DNA of 64,000 nucleotides, taken from Xenopus tropicalis. Its lineage: Eukaryota > Chordata > Amphibia > Anura > Pipidae. Shown in pieces: positions 13,104 through 26,452 of this stretch (its first letter is position 1; every line of letters starts with the position of its first letter). A program made the position numbers and the translations under genes. The notes beneath the pieces were generated by a model that was not told where the DNA came from, did no database searches, and was given only the letters and a program-made list of their open reading frames with translations. The stretch spans positions 27,790,982 to 27,854,981 of the forward strand of contig NC_030681.2 of NCBI RefSeq assembly GCF_000004195.4, read 5' to 3'.

Positions 13104-16100
13104 CGTCCTCTCTTTGCTGGGGTACTACAGGGTTTAGTTCTAGCCCCTCAAACCCCTATATAATGATAACCTCACATGAATGGAAATGTTGTACTTTTTG
13201 ATGCTATGACGCTTGACCTGCACCTCTGTATAAGCGCTATTGCATCTGTTCTCCCTCTTGTGCTTAATTGTGTGCAAGTGCACCTACTGACGCTGGGGAA
13301 CACAAATTAACACCCTGAACATGGTGACAATTCCAGGGTTCCCACAGTGTGTTTGCCCAAAAAGGAGAACACACTTACTGAGGTGGGCAGAAATGGGGTG
13401 TCCAAGGCCCACTGGGGCCGCCACCTCAAGGGCCCACACTCTACCAGCATGAACAGGCAGGAAAGCCAACCTTCTGATTGTCAGCTTTGACCATGTGACT
13501 GTTTACATTACCTCCTATGTTTGGTAGCATTGGGAAACACTGGACATGCTACAGTCCACAATAATCAATTAGTTATATAGATTATATTACAGTATTTTAT
13601 TACATTAGTGTTAAATGACAATATAGCATATGGTTACTGGATTCTGACTGGCAGATGAGCCAGAATGTACTAGTCTTTTGGCCATTAAGAAGCATAGATT
13701 TATTAAGTAGCTATGTATCTTTATCTAGTATGTGCATACTATATTAATGGCATTTTCCTGCTAACCATTCTTTCCAACCTCCGCACATTTCCAAACGTCT
13801 GATAAAGGGAAGAGGACTGGAGATGATTGTCTCCATATGTTCCTCATAGGTTGCCCAAAATAAAAATGATATTTTCATCACATCTGAAGCATAACAGAAA
13901 TTCCACAGTTGCCCAGCATTTGTTGTACATTAGTTTGTTTAAGAACTTTCAAGCAAGCCTCTTGATCTGCTGGGCAGACAAAATGTTTGACAGGTCACTT
14001 GTCTCCTACATATGAAACAGAACAGACAATAAAGTAAAGTGAGGTGTCCTTATCAAACAATCTTTATAACAAAAAAAAGAATAGAGTTAAAAAAAAAAAC
14101 AGAAAAACTAAAACCTACTAAATATAATCAGATTAAACTAAATGTAAAAAATGACACAACCTAGAGATCATTAGCCTGATGGATTTAAAATGCTTGACTC
14201 AGAAGCAGAAGGACCCGTTGGGGAGACACAGAAGAAGAGCCCTATCAAATCTTGGGATGGGACCTGGGCAAATGAACAGTATTGTTTGCCCCAACAACAA
14301 TTAATGAGTTTTAATAGAAAATAATCACTTTCTGGTGGAATCAGTTAGGTAATGGGGCCAGATGCTGCTGCTTTGTGCCAAATACACCCAAGCCTCATTA
14401 AACTAAACAACTGCCTTTTTGTTAGAGTTCTTCACTAGTACAATTATTGCTAATAATTTTAGTCTTGTTTGTTGATGGAAGAACACAAAGCGACAGCATA
14501 AACGTTTCAGGTAGTTTGTTGGGGTGGAAACTCAGGGTGTAATAATAAAAGGGGCAGGTGAAGCTGAAGCTACTTGGTCCTTACAAGTTTGATAATTAGA
14601 TTCCCAGTACCCAGATAAGCAGAAGGCCACGGATTTGTGCAGTATAGTTACCATGAAGTATGAGGTACTGTTTTTTTAATTACAAAGTTGAACTTTTAGG
14701 GCTGTGGCACACGTAGAGAATAATCGCCCGCGACAAATCTCCCTGTTAATGGATAACCTATACTATATCTATAAGTCTGAGTAATGCTAAATGATTTGAA
14801 GCTCTTTACACTGAGGCCACTTATTTCTTACTGCCTCAGTTTGTTTGTCATTTAAAAAAAAAAAAAAAATATGGTCATGTTCTTCCATGTGGCTGTATAC
14901 GGCAGTGCTTTATTTATGTAGCAACATAGACATTTCCACTTCTACATTGTAAAATATGCCCCCATATCTCTGCCCCAGTCTGCCAGCTCATGAAGGTCTA
15001 GGATTACCATGGTTAGCATGAATTACTTCTGTTAGTTTGGCCTTTGCTAGGCCTGTAAAGTGCCACCTGATAGGTATGTCATGATAGGGCAATTCCCACC
15101 AATCACACAGCGAATCACTAAATACCCTTCCACCTTGGGGCTACTGAATACCTACTATATCAATTATGTATCCCCTATAAATAATTAAAGGTACTATGTT
15201 TGTACAGATGCAGTAACCTATAACAACTAATATGATGTTTGCATTCAAGCTTGTAACAAGCAGATTGGTGATTGGTTGCTATAAGTAACTAGACCTGTTG
15301 CAGACTTTGCACCATTTATTCCATAACCAAAAAGTCTAACGTTTGCAAGTACTACCCCCACCCTTATTTACAATACCCCATGCAGTGTGAAAAGTTAAAA
15401 AAAAATGGCCGCCCCTTAGTGCTTTTGCAATGCATCCACTGAGGTTGTAAAATGAGCCCTATCAGGTTCTGTGACAGGTATTAAGAGGCCCTGCCCAACA
15501 TGGATACCAACTATTTCCCCTGTTTTTATCTGTCACTTGTTACAATCATTAAATGCAATCTGGCAGAATTATCTTGCTCACGGCTGTATGATAGGGGAAT
15601 GTATTGTATGTCTAGCTGCCACCCATACCAACATCTAGCAATGCAGTCTTGCGTGCCAACAACTTCAAAGAATGCTACATCAGCAGTATATTATAGATAT
15701 TCATCTAAAGCTTTATATATCCATATCAATATAAATTCTAGATAATGTAGTGCTAATTAATGACAACTGTCTTTGAACTGGTACCAGGGTTTTACATTGT
15801 ATTCTCAGGAAAAGAAAAATAATATTGTGCTTTTAGGTCAGATTTCATTCTCCTTAAACAAGTGCTGCTATACCAGCAGTCTGGGAAACCTGCCATAAAA
15901 GAGGATTAAAAATAAGAGTTTTTAGATTTCCTCTCCAGCCCACCGCCGTCTATATGAGGGTCCTTATCCAAAAGAATTTTGGCCATACGAAGAGTTAATT
16001 TGAGCATGAAAGAACTTCAGTGTGACATGGGCACTGATACTGAGGCAGTTTGCAACTGGTCTTCATTTTCTTTTTTGTATGGGATAATGTCTGTAATGTA

Positions 16101-16407
16101 AAACTGTCTGATTGGCTAGTGCTATTTTGAGGCTATTTTTTTATACAGTTTGTTTTATTATAATGAGTTTTAGTAATAGTTTTTTTTTATAATTTGTTTT
16201 ATTGCTGAGTTTCCTTTCAGACCCTCTCCTTATTACTTTGCATTTTGCTTCCAAAGAACTGCCTGGTTGCTAAGGTAAGTGGGTCATTGGTAACCGGATA
16301 GGAATATCCGTTCCAGGATTGTAAAACTAAATTTTAACAGGGTACAACACTTTACTATGTGTAAGGAAAGTGGCAATGGCTTAATGGAGAAGGAAAGGCT
16401 AATAAAG
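13104..16407. other. Non-coding, no gene recognised
   Basis: AT-rich; a repeat fragment with GGCCCACTGGGGCCGCCACC at 13400-13440 and a CATAGCAACC-type MITE relative at 15185-15315. Nothing else recognised. Confidence 0.45.
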
Positions 16408-16788
16408 AGTTAATCTCAAGCTGCAGGCATACCTACAGTTGTCTCAATAGTGCCCTTAAGTCTCCCCATATTTCTCCAGTTCAGATGATCGGAAGCCTCA
16501 TAGGAAAAAAAAAATGCTAAGTTCTGTAAAGATAATTCCCATAATGCCTTGTGTGACCAGTGTACATGCTCAGTTAGTAAGACTATGAGGAAGCTTCCTG
16601 CTGATTGGCTCAGATCCACATTCCTAAGGAGGGGGAGTGAGTTCTTAGCATTCTTGAGGGAAGGGGAGCAGGAAAGGGGAGAGAGGAGAGAGCTGAGTGT
16701 CTCTGGCACAGGAAAACAAACAGACAACAAATCCTGTTTCTTTTGATAGAGGACTCAGTGCAGCGTTTCTGTAAGCGCTTATGGCTGT
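16408..16788 (+). repeat. Interspersed repeat, copy in + orientation
   Basis: Contains CTGCAGGCATACC, CTTCCTGCTGATTGGCTCAG and CAGTGCAGCGTTTCTGTAAG. The reverse-complement relative is at 30783-31112. Family not named; no coding potential seen. Confidence 0.6.
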
Positions 16789-17420
16789 TTTTACATAGAC
16801 CTTTCTGATAAAGCTTACTGAGTTTTAACCTTTCTCCTTTAAATAAGGGAACATTTGCTATATAAAAACATAAACATTTTTTAAATAAAAAATAAAAGTT
16901 TTATTTTGGGGTTGTTTTGAGCAGCAGATTTAGCTCCTACTGAGCATGCTCTCCAGCCTAAAGCCTTGCTAACAACTAAAGATAAAATCCTACCATATAC
17001 ACTATAAGATCCGCTCGTTGTATCACTTACAGCTATCTGTGGCTTTCTATAGTGATTGCTATAGCAGTAGCGACAGCAGTGATACCTGAACCCACCTTCT
17101 TCATCACATCCGTACAACTGCAAATCACATTTAAAAAATAGAAATATTTGGACTGTCATGGAATTTGGGATTACAGCCCCAACGCAGGTGTCTAATACCT
17201 TTCCTGGCTCACCTGGTAATATTCTGTTAATAAATGAAAAGTAAATCCGGAGACAGGGGAGGAAGCCAAAAGCAGAACAGGTCATGAAAATCCATCTAAT
17301 CGTCAGGGAAATTCATTAATTGAGATCAACAAATTAAATATTTCCCAAAGTACTACACATAACCAGTCCTGGGCATAGCCAACTATCTGCATACATTCAT
17401 AAATTCCACTTATTCTGAGA

Positions 17421-18884
17421 TTAAAGGGGAACTCTGGCATTCAAACCAAAATGTGATAACCCCACAAAACACAGAAACCCCTAATATTCCTATCACTGTA
17501 ATCTGTTCCCGCAATAAAGTATGAATAAATAACATTTTTATATGCTGAAATCCAGCTGCAAAACAGTTCTTCTCTTTCTGCATCATTTGAAATATTGGCA
17601 GGGGAGGTGTGTAACAACTTCCCCACAGCTTACAGACAGCATGCAGGAACTACATAACCCACAATGCATTGCACTGTCATGCTACTTTACTTATTGACAT
17701 CACATGTGCAGGGAATTGTGGGATTCGGAGGATGCAGGCTGAAGGCAGGCTGAGGGCAATCAATTACTGTTACATTTTATTTGAGTCACAAAGTAGTCAG
17801 CCAGATCAGCAGGGGAACAGGGGGCGGGGCTTAGGGAACAGTTCCAAACCTTATTATTACATTAAAAATCATGAAGAGGCTGCATATTTTTTAATTGATG
17901 TATATTGCAAATGTAACACCTATTTGGCCTATTTAAGGACAAATCCAGGCTAGTAGTATAATGGAGAGCATGGGTTACATGCGACACTTAATACAAAGGA
18001 GTGAGCCTCCGCTAAATGGGAGAATTTGGATGGAGCGAGGGTGTAGTTGAACTACAACTAGCTGAGGTCTGTGGTGCAATTAGTAAAAGATGGACGCCAG
18101 AGGATTCTTATGATGAAATAATAACTGGTTTATTCTACAAGGCAACTGGGTAGTGCAGCAGGGTATATACTCACAGTCACAGCAGTACAGGACTTGGTCA
18201 CAACGGACACAGCAGATGTGACACTAAAGGAACAGAATACCCCACTTGGAGGATGCACAGAGGATTAGCTGATACCCGAGGTGAAGACCTTTCAGAAGGG
18301 ACTATGGTCCAGGGGAGAGCTCCTAACCTGGTACCTGGTGTCTAATAAAACCGGTCCCTAAAGAACGACAACAGAGCCGGGGTAGGCAAAACCCTTTTAC
18401 AACTCCTGGTTGGGGCTATTAACTGCCCTTACTAAATAAGCTGACTATGCTCACCACTTCTAGAGGGTGCTATGAATAAACTGTCTGTGCTGGCTTGTTC
18501 TCATTCACGGGGCCCTGTCCCCGACTTATCACTAGGGTATGAGGTCCCCTAGGGTACAAATGGCTTCTGGGCCTATGTTCTGGTCCAGGCTCAGTTGGGG
18601 CTCTGTCCAGAACACAGCATGCAGCCAAAAGAGGAAGACACTTCCTTGTGCAAGACACTATATAGTCTGCCAAGGGGAGTGGTCAACCTGGGCTAAACCT
18701 ATAGAGGGCAGCCTAAGAACTGTAACAGAGTACAGAGGGCTCTGCCCTATAACAGTACAGATATCAAAAATAGGGATATGAAGCCATAGGGCACTTAACC
18801 CTATGGGTCTCTACACAAAGTTGTTTGAAATTATGTTTACTTTTCAAAAAAAACTTGTTGTGTTTGGGTGGAGTTCCCTTTTAA
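17421..18884. mobile_element. T2-like MITE split by an LTR
   Basis: Left end TTAAAGGGGAACTCTGGCAT (17421) and right end GGAGTTCCCTTTTAA (ending 18884) are inverted partners of the T2 type. The insertion at 17912-18815 accounts for 904 bp of the interval, leaving a MITE of about 560 bp. Confidence 0.6.
17912..18815 (+). mobile_element. LTR (solo) inside the T2-like MITE
   Basis: Starts TGTAACACCTATTTGGCC and ends GGGTCTCTACA. It aligns with the LTR at 55016 at both ends, including CATGGGTTACA and TTAACCCTATGGGT. The flanking bases do not give a clean target duplication, so it is older or rearranged. Confidence 0.55.
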
Positions 18885-18969
18885 TATTAAGTATACCAGG
18901 CCTGCGAGGGCCCAGCAAAGTATTTGATATTAGGGTTCACTCATACAACTATCAAACATAGAACTTACC

Positions 18970-19121
18970 CCCATATGTAATAAAAGGCACTACGTTTTCC
19001 CAGAAGTAGTAACCCATAGCAACCAATAAGATTTAACAGGTGACCAGTAAATTCTACCTACTGATTGGTTGCTATGGGTTACTGCTCATGGGCAAACTGA
19101 GTACCTTTTATTAAATAACCT
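18970..19121. mobile_element. MITE with CCCATAGCAACC arms
   Basis: GTAACCCATAGCAACCAATAAG-type left arm and GATTGGTTGCTATGGGTTAC-type right arm, bounded by AATAAAAGGCACT and CCTTTTATTAAAT. Another X-box-like and CCAAT-bearing family; relatives at 15185-15315 and 20669-20951. Confidence 0.5.
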
Positions 19122-20244
19122 CCTTAGTGTAAAATTGGTGGTACAGGAAAAAAACACATCTGTATCACATGATCTTTTCCTCCAATATCAGTCTCTTTAA
19201 TTAGTTTGTCAGATCTACAGGAGTGATGAAGATGTAGGGCAGCCATTTTATATATAGCACCAACATATTTTGCAGAGTTGTACATATAATATACATAATT
19301 CACTTCAGTTGAGCTTACAATCAAAGGTTCCATTCAGGGGAAATATTACTCCCACTGATACCCACTGTGCCACGATGGTACCCAGCATCTCAAGAGTCAT
19401 GTCCAGGTCACTGATGTCCTACAGCAATGAGCTCTGTAGACGTGACATGTTGGATTGGCCGCCTACACTGCCAATGGAAAGCGGATAGAGACACTATTTG
19501 ACAAGCCGTATTGTGGGTGGCATTGTTAGACCTGTAGCAACTCATACAGTTTGCAAAGTAAACAGGCTTTAATGAGAATATCTGAACGTCCGTATTTGAA
19601 ACCTTCTTGATTGAACACCCCGTTGATTTAACACCTGCACATTATAAAACAAGGCACTTATTCATAACTTGCACTCTCGCCCAGCACAGTTTTCACGCTC
19701 GGTGAATTTGCTAGCTTTTCTCTGTAGCTTAAATGAAAGAAAAACTGTCAACTTTTTAACCCATTTCAGGAAAACCCCCGCACACCCATAGGCCGCCCGT
19801 CCTTCCCAAGTCAGGTGCAAGTTAGTTTAAACAATAAAGCAGATCTCACAAATGCACTTTATTCATGGAACACCTGCAGGTTTGGGGGAAAAACCTCAAC
19901 AGAATTGTTAAACTCAGGAAATTCACTAGCTCCCTACTTTTAGTCATATTCAGGCTACTCACTTTATATGTGCATTCTATCCCACCAACGAGAGGGCGGG
20001 GATTCCTCTTTGGATTATCACTCTCTGGAATTCTTTTTAATCATGAAATGTCAGCAATATCAATAAGACATAAAAAATATCAGTTTGGAACAAAAGCGCA
20101 GTGTGCTAAGGGCAATTTCAGATTTTGTATGGGTTTTTTTGTATGTTTTTTACCCAGAGTGCAGCATTTTTCCCAGAATTCCAGATGCAGAACCTCAGAG
20201 CACAACTATGTGAAAGTGCAATCCCTTACATGTAGTAAAAGGCA

Positions 20245-20667
20245 TTAAAGGAACAGTAACACCAAAAAATTCAAGTGTATAGAAGAAATTCCAATATAAT
20301 GTACTGCTGCCCTGCCCTGGTACAACTGGTGTGTTTGCCTCAGAAACACTACTATGGTTTATATAAAGAATGCAGCTGTGTGGGGGCAGCCATTCAAAGG
20401 AGAAAAGGCACAGGTTACATAGCAGATAACAGATAAAACACTACTGTATTCTACAGAGCTTATCCGTTATTTGCTATGTAACCTGTGCCTTTTCGCCTTT
20501 TTTCCAGCTTGAATGGCTGCCCCCATGGCTACACAGCAGCTTATTTATATAAACTATAGTAGGGTTCCTGAAGCAAACACACAACTTTTACCAGTGCAGG
20601 GCACCAGTACATTATATTTCATTTACTTTAAAAAGCTTTAATTTTTTTGGTGTTACTGTTCCTTTAA
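20245..20667. mobile_element. T2-type MITE
   Basis: TTAAAGGAACAGTAACACC at the left end and GGTGTTACTGTTCCTTTAA at the right: perfect terminal inverted repeats with TTAA outermost. The interior is also a near-palindrome around 20455. Confidence 0.85.
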
Positions 20668-20697
20668 GCTTGTCCGATAGCAATAACCCATAGCAAC

Positions 20698-20844
20698 CAG
20701 TGTTGGGCGAAATAATTCAGCAGGCATGGATTTGCGGCAAAAAATTGTCACCTGCGGAAAAAAACATTTTCGTCTTTTGCAAATCTTTTGCAAGCTTCAT
20801 GAATTTTCCGGCAAATCATAATAGGACAGATTCGCTCATCACTA
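20698..20844. mobile_element. Small hAT-like MITE inside another MITE
   Basis: Begins CAGTGTTGGGCGAAAT and ends TTCGCTCATCACTA, flanked by the exact 8-bp duplication ATAGCAAC (20690-20697 and 20845-20852). The host sequence (about 20669-20951) is a separate MITE with CCCATAGCAACC arms, so the insertion duplicated half of an X-box-like motif. Confidence 0.75.
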
Positions 20845-22492
20845 ATAGCAACCAATAAGATGTTAGCTTTTAAACTGGTGACTGGTAAATTCTGCCTGCA
20901 TATTGGTTGCTATGGGTTACTGCTCTTGGGCAAACTTAAGGCCTTTTATCATGTTTTTTGCACTTGTGCACTTTGGCACAATTGCATCTGGAACATAAAA
21001 ATGCTATTGTACATACGTGTTTTGTAAATGGGCCCTATAATGTTCGGAATCCTCAAATATGGGTCCATTTTTCAGCACAGTAGAAACCATAGCAACCCAT
21101 GAGCAGCAGAGGAATTTTTTAATGAATAAATAAATCTGCATTAGCTATTATATTAAGATGTATTTTCATACCTTCTACTTGTGGTGGTAGCCAATCAGTA
21201 GTTAGTTTTGAACAGCCTACTACAAGTTGGTAAATGGGAAATGAAAGCAGCAATTTGATTGGTTGCTAACGGCGCCTACTGTATGTTTGTAATTAGGCCA
21301 TTATTTCTCTTCTCTCTTGTGTCCATATGTCTCTGTATATCTACACATTAGTTCCAAAACCACTGTCCCATTTGTGTCTATAAGTTGTGTGTATGTACAG
21401 TAAGGGGCATATTTATTAACATTGGAGACAAACAGACACCAGTGATGTTGCACTTAGCAACCAATCAGATCTTTGCTTTTATTTTCTAACTTAAAGGTGG
21501 CTGTTCAAATCTAATTTCTGATTGGTTGTTATGGGCAACCTCACTGGTGATGTTTGTCTCCAATGTTGATAAATAAATGTACAGTGCTGTGTACACAAGT
21601 AGAGCATGCCATGTACCATGCAATATTATATGCTCTTTATACTACATCATTAGGGGAAGGGAAACCACCTCCTAAATCTTGAAATCACAACCATAAATAG
21701 TATTTTTTTATTGGATTAATCTGGGATATGAGAATGGAAAGAGTTCTCTCATGGTTGTAGTCTAGTCTCCGGTACCATGAACTTCTTCCAGTCTATCCTA
21801 TGAACTGCAAAGATAGGAAAGATAGGGAATAAAATAGAATATAGATAAGAAAGGAGTTCCATAACCATATAAAAGCATAAGGCCCTGCAATTTTATGTTA
21901 AATAGAAACAACATAGTGTTCCGTTTGGATTAGGCAATAGAAATATATGACACTCAGGCAGACACAGTGCTTCCGGGTGCTGCCAGGTAAGAGGCTGATG
22001 CCAGTGCATCTTGACAAGCATTTTTCCGCAGGGAGAGAATCAGCCCCGTGTGGCATCAGCCTTAGTGGTTGTTTGTGTTGGAATCAGTGAGACCAATGAG
22101 GGCCCATTTTTGGACTTCATTTCACCCTGTCAAATCACTGACCCTGGGCCCCATGTTATGATCATTTCCATCTAGATGCACATAGTGATGATCCATACAC
22201 TTCTTCCTCCAGTATTTCTGTTGCCAACAATTCTAAACCCTTTTTCCTTTCTCCTTTTCAAAAGTAAATTCCTCCTTGGCATAATTCCTCCGTGAAACTG
22301 CTCAGCTCTCTGAGTGCCTTTTGCTAGGATTTTTGTTGGAAACATTTCAGCAAGTTTGTTTGTACCTGTCACATTCCTACGTGGCTCTGCAGAAATATTA
22401 GCTCTTTATTTGCCAGTGTCCCTCATACCCCCATACTCTTCCACTTGCATTTTTAAAGGGCATGTAACCCCCCACACAAAAAATGTAATCAG

Positions 22493-22829
22493 TAGTGATG
22501 GGCGAAATATTTCGGCAGGCATGGATTTGCGGCGGAAAAATTCGCTGCACATCCAAAAATTGTCACCGGCGTCAAAAAAGAATAGTCTCGGGCGTCAAAA
22601 GAATAGCCACGTGACGAAATAATAGCCGCGGGCAACAAAATAATAGCTGCACGACAAAATAATAGCCGCGGGCGACGAAATAATAGCCGCGCGACAAAAT
22701 AATAGCCGCGGGCGACATTTTTTTTGCCGCACAACATTTTTGCCATTTCGCAAATTTTTCGCCGTTTCGCGGATTTTTTGAAAGATTCTCGAATGTTTGG
22801 GCGAAACGGAACACATTCGCTCATCACTA
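22493..22829. mobile_element. hAT-like MITE with CpG-rich internal repeats
   Basis: TAGTGATGGGCG...CGCTCATCACTA with the exact 8-bp duplication GTAATCAG (22485-22492 and 22830-22837). The interior 22567-22717 is a run of about 21-bp units built on AAATAATAGCCGCG. Open frames here are products of the repeat. Confidence 0.8.
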
Positions 22830-23538
22830 GTAATCAGTAAACAGCCTCTTTAAATCCTTAAATACCTGCCACTCTTGTTTGAAAGGTTAATAGTAAGGCT
22901 GCCGCATCCCTTTAACCACTTGGGATTCCTTCTCCTCCTCTACCCCACTCGGCCCCCTCCCTTAGGATTTGAATTTGGGTCTTGGCTAACTGAGCATGCT
23001 CAGTTCTTCTCAACTCAGGTTACCAAACACTCTCCAGTCTAGCACCCATTGAAGAAATGGCACTGCTGGTTTATAAATAACCCTCATTGTGTAAAATGTG
23101 TCGCTACTATCAGATGGGATAGCAATACTCTCATTGCTGAATGTAGTAATTCTGCAGTCGCAGGCCCAGTGTACGTTTTTGTGCTGATGATTCATAAAAC
23201 AAAGAAAATGTGACCACAAGCTGATTTGCTGCAATTGTGCCCAATGCATCAACACAAACACAGTTGAGGGATTGCATTATTGCATTATATCCAGCTTCCA
23301 TCAGCATATTCTGGTGCAAGGCAGGTTTTCACATGGATGTAGCTTACTGTGGAAACCTATATCTACCACCATGTTCAGCGTGGCAGCAACTCCAGGGTTT
23401 CCCATCATCAATAGCTCAGTTCATTAGAAGGAAAAGAACAGAGTGAATGGTGCTCAGCGCAAATATGCAGAAGTGCAAGGAGCACATTTAAACCTTTTGC
23501 CTTTAAAGTACCTTTAATGAATGGCATAGGTGCATTTA

Positions 23539-24014
23539 CTGTATATACTCGAGTATAAGCCTAGTTTTTCAGCACCCAAAATGTGCTGAAAAAGTTACCC
23601 TCGGCTTATACTCGAGTTGGGTGCCAAGGGTCCCTCCAGACTAGCACCCTCTGTCCTTTGTCCAGTCGCAATACTTATTTCCCCTTACATGTCTTCCGGG
23701 ACTGGGTCTGCTGCCAGTTTACCAATGTGCAATGAGTGTGGGGTAGTACTCATATTGTTTTTGTTGACCCTCTTCTCCACTTACAGAGCTAGTTTACTGT
23801 TTTTCTTTGATATAAATATTTAAAAACATATACCCCACTGATGCCTCAATTAATGTAATTTTATAGGTATTTATTTTGATTATTGAAACTTAGCAGTAGC
23901 TCTGTATTTCTCACCCTAGGCTTATACTCGAGTCAATAAGTTTTTCCAGTTTTCTTAGGAAAAATTAGGTACCTCGGCTTATATTCGGATCGGCTTATAC
24001 TCGAGTATATACGG
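23539..24014. mobile_element. Tc1/mariner-like MITE, ATACTCGAGTATAAGCC family
   Basis: CTGTATATACTCGAGTATAA at the left and its complement TATACTCGAGTATATACGG at the right, flanked by TA on both sides (23537-23538 and 24015-24016). Confidence 0.75.
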
Positions 24015-24140
24015 TAATAGTTGCACAATTTTGGCATAACTAGATTTGCACATGTGGTTAAAAATTACCCGATTTTTTTCTTGGAGACTTTACTGAAGAT
24101 TATTTTCACACATATCTATAGGAAGTGTAATCTATAGGAA

Positions 24141-24199
24141 GTGTGTGTATATATATATATTATAGATACAGGTATATATATATATATATATATATATAC
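24141..24199. repeat. (TA)n microsatellite, interrupted
   Basis: Two TA tracts separated by TTATAGATACAGG, at the left border of the foldback element at 24201. Confidence 0.85.
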
Positions 24200-24200
24200 A

Positions 24201-24411
24201 TAGTTAATCACAATGGATCAGCACTCTCATAATTCAAAAAGATAAATAGATAAAATAGATTTTATTACAACATGGTGAAAAAAATTCTACGTTTCGGTCC
24301 CACCTGGGGACCTTTCTCAAGGATGAGACCTAAACGTTGGATTTGTTTCACCATGTTGTAATAAAATCAGTTCTTTTGAATTATGAGAGTGCTGATCCAT
24401 CGCGATTAACT
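24201..24411. mobile_element. Foldback MITE
   Basis: GGATCAGCACTCTCATAATT (from 24215) faces its complement AATTATGAGAGTGCTGATCC (24379-24398). Inner arms carry TTACAACATGGTGAAA and its complement. Confidence 0.7.
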
Positions 24412-25426
24412 ACATGTATTTTGGTCGTGTATAGGTGTATAAACATATATATAATAAAAGTAATGAATTTGCTGATATTTGAAAAGGTGAAGAATAGAAA
24501 TTAAAATAAGTGAAAAAACTAATACAATATAAAAAAAACACAGACAGACTCACTATCTACATAAGGTAAACATCCCCTTTAATTGCTTTAATGTTTTGCC
24601 AACACAGCCCTATAGAGTGAAATACTTGACTTGTGTGATCCTCAGTTTACTGACATGACAAGTCATTGTGAAAATGCAATGTGGAGGCATGGGCCCTGTT
24701 TGTTATGCACCGCTGCTCCTTCCAGTCGCCTCATCGCCCCTGACAAACAAACATTCTCAGGCTAATTCCTCCCCTCCCAAGCCATTTGCTATGTGAAACA
24801 GGTGTCGATGGAATCTTTTCCTGCCCCAGAGCATTAGAAAGCAGCGCTTTTCACTCAGACCTCCTTGTAAATGCAGATCAGGCACCTTTGGCTTTTTACA
24901 GACGTGGGCCCCCTGCAGGTCTATTAAACGTGGTGTTTGACTGATCTGAGGCCACAGCCTATAAACGACGGTTCATTCTCCGTATGCATTTTCATGATAA
25001 AGGACGACTGATTATTTTAAGCATGCTTTGGCCTTTCGTAATGAGAAACATTTGTTTTATCATGCTAATGTGCTTAAATGTTTCAATGTGCATTGGCCGA
25101 TGTGGCAAGGGCTATTTTGAGAAACAATATACTTTTAGTGTTGGTGCCACCTTTCCCTTCGTATGTAAATTCCATTTATTTGCCACTAAAAAAAAGCTCT
25201 AGCCACGCGTATTGTAGGATTACACCTAAGAGAGAGGGAAGGACTGGCAAGTGCACTATTAACTACACAATTTGCACCTTTGTGTGACATTCAGCTCAAC
25301 TTACTTTCTCTTGCTCCTCTAATACCATGTGGTGCCTAAATGCTGCTATCATACTAAAGTATGCCTTGAACTCAAGGCTAGTGCACTGGCAACCAACTGT
25401 TAGCATATAGGAAGTCATGGGTGGAG

Positions 25427-25710
25427 TAAAGGAGGCCATACATGGTAAGATTTGCTTGTTTGGCGAGGTTGCAACAAATCTTTCACCCAATGAAGGGGAT
25501 AACAGAAGTCAAAGTGAGGGCCGAATCAATGATCCAAAGTGATCCTTGATCTGACAGAATAATCAAGCCTGTCCAATCAATATCTACTCAATTTTTGCCC
25601 AGATATTGGTCGGGGAGGCCTTTCTGAGGGCTCCATACATGGATAAGCTGCCAAATTGGTCTGATGAACCTTAAACAGCAGTTTAAATCTGCCCGAGTAT
25701 GGCCACCTTA
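25427..25710. mobile_element. MITE, GGTGGCCATACAC family
   Basis: TAAAGGAGGCCATACATGG at the left and CGAGTATGGCCACCTTA at the right form imperfect terminal inverted repeats. Confidence 0.6.
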
Positions 25711-26452
25711 AGACAAAGACATGCTCACCCACTGAAACGTAATATGTCCAAGACTGAACTGCTCATATTCCAGACTAAACCTTGCCCCCCCCTCCATTTG
25801 ACATTACAGTCAACAACATCACCATACAACCAGTTATCTGAGGCAGACGTTGAGGTGAAACTAGACCCTGCCGCCACTCTCTCAGCCCTCACTGGATCCC
25901 TGACTAGGACATAATGTTTCTTTCTTAGGAACATTGCAAAAATACATACAATACAGCAAGAGCAACCAGGGCTGGAAATAGGGTACTTGTTAGAGCGCTC
26001 ATTCATTCATGCACTACAAACAAACAAGTACATTAGCGGTGGGGAAAAGGTGGCCAGCCGGTTTGCCTGGGGCATCCAGCCAGCTTCATCCGGCACTTAT
26101 GCACTTGTTTTCCTTTAACATTTCTGTTTCTGTCTGCCTCCTCTTCATAACAGATTGTAAGCCATTGGGGCAGGTACCTCATTCTGTGTATTGAAGCGCC
26201 TAACACTTAAGTATCTATTCTCACTATCTAATCTAATAAAATTTGATGAATAAATCGCAGTTTACAAGATTACCAACTTGAAAATGAATAAACCTGCCCA
26301 ATAGTGTTAGGGGTTGGCAACTCAAGAACAATCCATGAAATTGTAACTTAATAAAAGTTTCACTGCCCGTTTCAACATCTTACAAGAAAAATGTCCAATT
26401 CAGAATTAAAGCAAGCATCACACAACCCTGCAATATTGTAGATTCTCTAGTA

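Noticed and set aside
22489..22827. Open frames rich in repeated Tyr-Tyr-Phe phrases on the - strand
   Set aside because: They translate the 21-bp repeats inside the hAT-like MITE.
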